From NCBI GenBank assembly GCA_963770505.1, contig CAVYPR010000003.1, positions 124,001 through 188,000 on the forward strand: 64,000 nucleotides of DNA, in the 5' to 3' direction. Shown here in pieces: positions 60,892-64,000 of the stretch; positions within the stretch are counted from its first letter, which is position 1, and each line of letters begins with the position of its first letter. The notes beneath the pieces are model-generated. The model made no database searches. It was not told where the DNA came from and saw nothing but the letters and a program-made list of their open reading frames with translations. The position numbers were made by a program, and so were the translations under genes. Source of the DNA: CAVYPR01 sp963770505 (lineage in GTDB: Bacteria; Actinomycetota; Acidimicrobiia; Acidimicrobiales; RAAP-2).

Positions 60892-62457
60892 TCAGCGGCC
60901 GGGGGTGCGCTGGTCGCGCCCGGTCCCCGGTCCCGTTCTCGGGGTCCGAAGCTGATCCGACCGGCGTGCGGGGAGGAGGTCCTGGTCCTCCGCCCGGCGT
61001 CCGCCGGCGGTGCCCTGTGCATCCTGCAGCCGGCGCGCCGTCTCGTTGAGCCTGGTGGCCAGTCGGAGCCTCCCGCGGGCCTCTTCGACCTTGGCCACCA
61101 TGGCGAGGTGCCGGTGGAGGGCGACGAGCAGCATGGCCCACCCGGTCCCCCGTTCGGCGGGCCCGATGTGGCCCTGGGCGACGACCATGGTCGCCCCCCG
61201 GTACCCGAGCCGGCCGGCCCGCACCGGGGCCTCTCCGGGGGCCACCTGGCCGGCTTCGGCCAGGAGGTCGGCGGCCCGGGCCAGCGGGCCCGGTCGGTCC
61301 CCCTCGAGCCTGCGTGACCACGCCGCGTAGAGGCCGGACAGCTCACTGGCGACCCCCGCCCACTTGGGCGAGCTCACCGGGAGGGCGTGGAGCTTGTCGT
61401 AGGCCGCGTCGAGGACCTTCGACGCCCGCCGCCACTCATCCGAGGCGATGGCGTTGCCCACCCGGCCGAGGCGCGCGGGTTGCCGCCAGGCCTCCAAGGC
61501 CGCTCGCATCTCCTCGGGCGAGGACTCCCAGAACTCGCGCAGCTTGGGCAGCGACAGGTCGGGGCCGAGCCGGTTGCCCCCGAACCACAAGGGCTCGCCC
61601 ACCTTCTGCCGCAGGGACACCGAGTACCCCGTCACCGTCTCGGTGCCCTCGCCCGCCCCGTAGCGCGGCCGGACCCGCACGCCGGCCGCCGACAGCCGGC
61701 GAACGAACTCCCCCTCGTCCTTCGACGCCGCCCGGGCCTCCCGGACGACCCTTGCCAGCGTCGTGCGGTCGGCCTCCCCCCGCCCCTCGCGAGCTGCCCG
61801 CTCGATCTCGGCCTGAGAAAGCCCCGGCGCCCCCCTCGTCGCCCTGCCGTCGACCACTACCAGCCCGTACTTCTGCTCCATTTCGGCGGCGAAGGTCGAC
61901 ATCTTGCGTTTCTCGAAGGACAAGGAGGCCTTGGTGCCGTCGTCGCGGACGATGGTCGCCGCGATGTGGATGTGCTCGTTGCCCGAGCGCGACGTCCCGT
62001 GGCGCACGGCGATCCACCGCACCGGCTCTTTGCCCGACGCCTCCGTCAAACCCAGGCGGTCCATCGCCACGCGTGCGATCGCCCCCCACTGCTCGTCGGT
62101 GAGCTCACGGTCGCTGACGGGGAGCGACAGCGACATCTGCCAGAGGTGGCCGTGGCCGCGCCCGGAGCCCGGTTCGGTCCCCGTCAGCTCTCCCGTCCCG
62201 GGACGGGCGCCATGGCCCACCCTCTGGAGGTGCGGTGCCCCGACGGCGGGGATGCCGTGCTGGATCCGTTTGGCGTCCATATCGCGCCCGAGGGCCAGCA
62301 CCTGGTCCCGGCTGAGCGTCACCCCGAGGGGGAAGTCCCCGAGCGCCGACGCCGAGGCGACGAGGCGGGGCATCTCGTGCTCGTTGTGCCTCCCCGGCCC
62401 GAACAGGTACTTAACGAGCGCGGGCAGGTCGGTCCCGCGGGTGATCTTCGAGATCAT
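60892..62457 (-). CDS. Relaxase / mobilisation nuclease (MobA-like)
   Basis: 521 residues, family PF03432-like. MISKITRGTDLPALVKYLFGPGRHNEHEMPRLV is the typical actinobacterial N-terminus, with a candidate catalytic Tyr in KYLFG. WIAVRHGTSRSGNEHIHIAATIVRDDG carries the HxH metal site of HUH endonucleases, followed by SFEKRKMSTFAAEMEQKYGL. The C-terminal half is helical and not recognised. It would nick oriT and stay bound to the 5' end during transfer. ATG overlaps the mobC stop by ATGA. No coupling protein or mating-pair genes are in view. Confidence 0.87.
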   Translation of the reverse strand: MISKITRGTDLPALVKYLFGPGRHNEHEMPRLVASASALGDFPLGVTLSRDQVLALGRDMDAKRIQHGIPAVGAPHLQRVGHGARPGTGELTGTEPGSGRGHGHLWQMSLSLPVSDRELTDEQWGAIARVAMDRLGLTEASGKEPVRWIAVRHGTSRSGNEHIHIAATIVRDDGTKASLSFEKRKMSTFAAEMEQKYGLVVVDGRATRGAPGLSQAEIERAAREGRGEADRTTLARVVREARAASKDEGEFVRRLSAAGVRVRPRYGAGEGTETVTGYSVSLRQKVGEPLWFGGNRLGPDLSLPKLREFWESSPEEMRAALEAWRQPARLGRVGNAIASDEWRRASKVLDAAYDKLHALPVSSPKWAGVASELSGLYAAWSRRLEGDRPGPLARAADLLAEAGQVAPGEAPVRAGRLGYRGATMVVAQGHIGPAERGTGWAMLLVALHRHLAMVAKVEEARGRLRLATRLNETARRLQDAQGTAGGRRAEDQDLLPARRSDQLRTPRTGPGTGRDQRTPGR

Positions 62458-62816
62458 CTCCCGACCGCCGCCTCGCCCATCGCCGCCACCACCAATGCGG
62501 CATCGCGCACCGCCGCAACGGCCTCGGTGATCTCGGAGGGCCGAGCTCCGGGGTTGGCGCCCACCTCTACGAGCAGCTTCTCCACGCGGCGCATGACCCG
62601 TTCGGCCCGCGAGATTTCGGTCGCCCATACGCGCCGCTCCGATACGGTCTCGGCGCGCTCAAGGGCTGCGGCGGCCACGTACCGGGCCACGCTGATCCCA
62701 GCCCGCTCCGCCCTGAGGGTCAGCTCCGCCAGCTCGGCTTCGCTCGCGAGGAATGTCACCCGGTGGCGGCGTGGCCCGTCCAGCGAGCGCGTCCTTCGCG
62801 GCGTGCCAGCGCCCAC
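62454..62816 (-). CDS. MobC-like relaxosome accessory protein
   Basis: 120 residues. HRVTFLASEAELAELTLRAERAGISVARYVAAAAL is a ribbon-helix-helix segment as in MobC proteins, followed by a helical tail (ERAETVSERRVWATEISRAERVMRRVEKLLVEVGAN). Such proteins bind oriT beside the relaxase and widen strand opening. GTG start at 62816; overlaps the relaxase gene by four bases. The upstream palindromes at 62900 and 62933 are candidate binding sites. Confidence 0.82.
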   Translation of the reverse strand: MGAGTPRRTRSLDGPRRHRVTFLASEAELAELTLRAERAGISVARYVAAAALERAETVSERRVWATEISRAERVMRRVEKLLVEVGANPGARPSEITEAVAAVRDAALVVAAMGEAAVGR

Positions 62817-62899
62817 GGTGCAGGTCCCTCCCTACCGCTCCGGCGCCGCGTCTGGGCCCGTCGGCCCGCGCTCGGGGCCCTTGGCCCGGGTGGCCTGGT

Positions 62900-62919
62900 T
62901 GGTGCTCACGTGAACACCA
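62900..62919. repeat. 20-bp near-perfect palindrome upstream of mobC
   Basis: TGGTG-C-TCACGTGA-A-CACCA; 18 of 20 positions are symmetric, centred on CACGTG. It is a likely dimer-binding site or an oriT element. Confidence 0.6.
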
Positions 62920-62932
62920 TGAGCCCGCTACG

Positions 62933-62950
62933 TACCTAGGAACGTACCCA
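62933..62950. repeat. Copy 2 of the 18-bp site TACCYAGGAACGTACCCA
   Basis: TACCTAGGAACGTACCCA; 17 of 18 bases match copy 1 at 60003. It lies 117 bp upstream of mobC. This copy is also nearly palindromic around CCTAGG. Confidence 0.75.
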
Positions 62951-63208
62951 CGGCAGAAACACCAGACTCCGGCGCTGCTCCATGAGCGGCGCAAGGGCTG
63001 CGGGCCGGCGGATCAGCATGGGCGCGCACGCGCACGCGGCTGTAGTTCGGGTCACATCGGAGTCCCTCGGGCACAGTGTGGAGATGGCCACGGGGCCGTT
63101 GTGGGTTTACGAGATGCGCCCCGAACGGCACTTACATGGGTGATCCGCCACCTGGACTGAGCGTCCGGGGAGCCTTCTTCGGGCGGAAGTCCGACAAGGA
63201 GGTCTGCG

Positions 63209-64000
63209 GTGGTGTGGTGTCCGTCGTTTCAGAGTCGTGTGCCCGCAGAGGGTGTGCGCGAGTACCGAGTCGGTCACGAGCTGGTCGATGCGTTCTTGGA
63301 GTTCGCTTCGGGCCGGGCCCGCCCCAACACCGTGCGGGCCTACGCGCACGACCTGAAGGTCTTCTTCAGCATCGTCGCCAAGGACCCCGTCGAGGTCACC
63401 CCGGCCGACGTGATGCGACTTCGTGACCGCCCAGCAGCGCCCGCGGCCGGGCGCCGAGAACGTGGTGCAGACTTCCCCGACGCGCGGCTCGGGGCTGTCA
63501 CCGGCGACGGTCATGCGTCGCCTGGCGGCCGTCTCCGGCCTTCTATGGCTACTGCTCACCCGGGCGACACCGGTTCGTGACCAACCCGGTGCCCCGGGGC
63601 CTGCCGACCCGGCGCAACCGCACGCGAGCTGCGCGGGCGCCATTGGTCAGCGGGGTGCGGCGCCTGCCGCGGATCTTGGACCCCGAAGAGGCCGCCGCGC
63701 TGCTGGCGGCCCTGCGCACCGACCGGGACCGGGCCATCGTCGAGGCGATGCTGCTCGGCGGGCTTGCGGCGCAACGAGGTGCTCGGGCTCCGCCTCGAAG
63801 ACCTCCGCCTCGGCGAGTGCCGGGTCTTCGTCGCCGAGGGCAAGGGTGGCCACCAGCGCCTGGTGCCGATGTCGCCCACGTTCTTCGCGACCGTGGCCGC
63901 CTACATGGAGAGCGAGCGACCCCTCGAGCGCCGACCGATCGGCTCTTCGTCGTCTTGAAGGGCCCGCGCCGGGGCCAGGCCGCTGTCGTCCGAGGGCCTC
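63209..64000 (+). pseudogene. Second tyrosine recombinase, multiply frame-broken and cut by the window end
   Basis: A perfect AAGGAGGT site lies 5 bp before the GTG, unlike the leaderless host style. Frames joined in order give EYRVGHELVDAFLEFASGRARPNTVRAYAHDLKVFFS, FVTAQQRPRPGAENVVQT, ATVMRRLAAVSG, TNPVPRGLPTRR, PRILDPEEAAALLAALRTDRDRAIVEAMLLGGLRRNEVLGLRLEDLRLGECRVFVAEGKGGHQRLVPM and RLFVVLKGPRRGQ. The catalytic Arg (RRNEVLGLRL) is present; the HxLRH and Tyr boxes are beyond the window. Frame changes fall near 63419, 63540, 63763-63766, 63927-63936 and 63979-63982. Either the gene is decaying or the sequence carries errors. Confidence 0.8.

Larger units (their letters stand above)
62817..63208. 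other. Region upstream of mobC, candidate oriT
   Basis: 392 bp with no convincing gene. It holds the palindrome at 62900-62919, copy 2 of the 18-bp site at 62933-62950 and, at its right edge, the AAGGAGGT site of the second recombinase. oriT usually lies just upstream of mobC, so this is where it would be expected. Confidence 0.5.
58218..64000. mobile_element. Putative integrative mobilisable element (right end not in window)
   Basis: Integrase, HTH excisionase-like gene, DnaA box and inverted repeat, MobC, relaxase and a second tyrosine recombinase are grouped without any housekeeping gene. There are no type IV secretion genes in view, so it would be mobilisable rather than self-transmissible. 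No flanking tRNA and no duplicated att site were found; the left limit is placed at the 9-bp direct repeat in front of the integrase. Confidence 0.65.

Noticed and set aside
60087..61317. Plus-strand frames of 248 to 320 codons opposite the relaxase C-terminus.
   Set aside because: Shadows: Arg, Gly and Pro rich, no motif, no start signal.
1..64000. tRNA or rRNA genes, especially a tRNA target next to the integrase.
   Set aside because: Read by eye for T-loop-like GTTCGA strings and acceptor pairs; none convincing. A tRNAscan run would settle it.

Overview
The window is a very GC-rich chromosomal segment of an actinobacterium. The best guess is a member of Acidimicrobiia or a close relative. 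The evidence is the eukaryotic-like (type 2) isoleucyl-tRNA synthetase, a PASTA Ser/Thr kinase, a GatCAB operon, an MMPL exporter, SCP2, P450 and acyl-CoA dehydrogenase genes, and a giant secreted fibronectin-III protein ending in GY.LVG.DGGVFAF propeller repeats. Many genes start 6-8 nt after a TANNNT-like -10 box with no room for a Shine-Dalgarno site, so leaderless mRNAs appear common. Genes in operons mostly overlap by GTGA.

Layout. 1-8.2 kb: redox and housekeeping genes (quinone reductase, glutathione peroxidase, HAD phosphatase, ileS), a MarR/YceI divergon with operator palindromes inside the promoter, and a sirtuin. 8.2-14.1 kb: aldehyde dehydrogenase, cysteine desulfurase, mnmA and ligA; the desulfurase and MnmA fit together as sulfur supply and tRNA 2-thiolation. 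14.1-17.8 kb: PASTA kinase with a small HIT-like protein, an SDR and SCP2. 17.9-24.1 kb: esterase, gatC, gatA, gatB and an MMPL exporter, all coupled by GTGA overlaps. 24.1-26.6 kb: O-methyltransferase and cytochrome P450.

27.0-49.1 kb is a nearly complete branched-chain amino acid and serine cluster: ilvD, ilvBNC, serC, aspC, serA, leuA, leuCD (downstream of greA), leuB, ilvE and cimA. CimA supplies 2-oxobutyrate from pyruvate for isoleucine; LeuA, LeuCD and LeuB make leucine; IlvE does the last transamination. Three of these units (ilvBNC, leuA, leuB-ilvE-cimA) each begin with a short leader peptide rich in the relevant amino acids (LVVI, LLL, VVII), a 9-10 bp hairpin at or just after its stop codon, and an intrinsic terminator. 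This is a three-fold transcription-attenuation regulon read directly from the sequence.

49.1-58.2 kb holds the 2115-residue surface protein (19 FnIII domains in a four-domain super-repeat), a hypothetical protein, an alpha/beta hydrolase and an acyl-CoA dehydrogenase. From about 58.2 kb to the window end is a mobile region: tyrosine integrase, HTH excisionase-like gene, gene-free DNA with a perfect DnaA box and a long inverted repeat, MobC/relaxase, a repeated 18-bp site upstream of two operons, and a second, frame-broken tyrosine recombinase.

Caution: at least twelve genes, several normally essential (gatC, gatA, serA, ilvB, leuC), cannot be read in one frame. Most need exactly one base skipped. 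Sequencing or assembly error is the likeliest cause, but the one-sided direction is worth checking. No rRNA, tRNA or CRISPR was seen.
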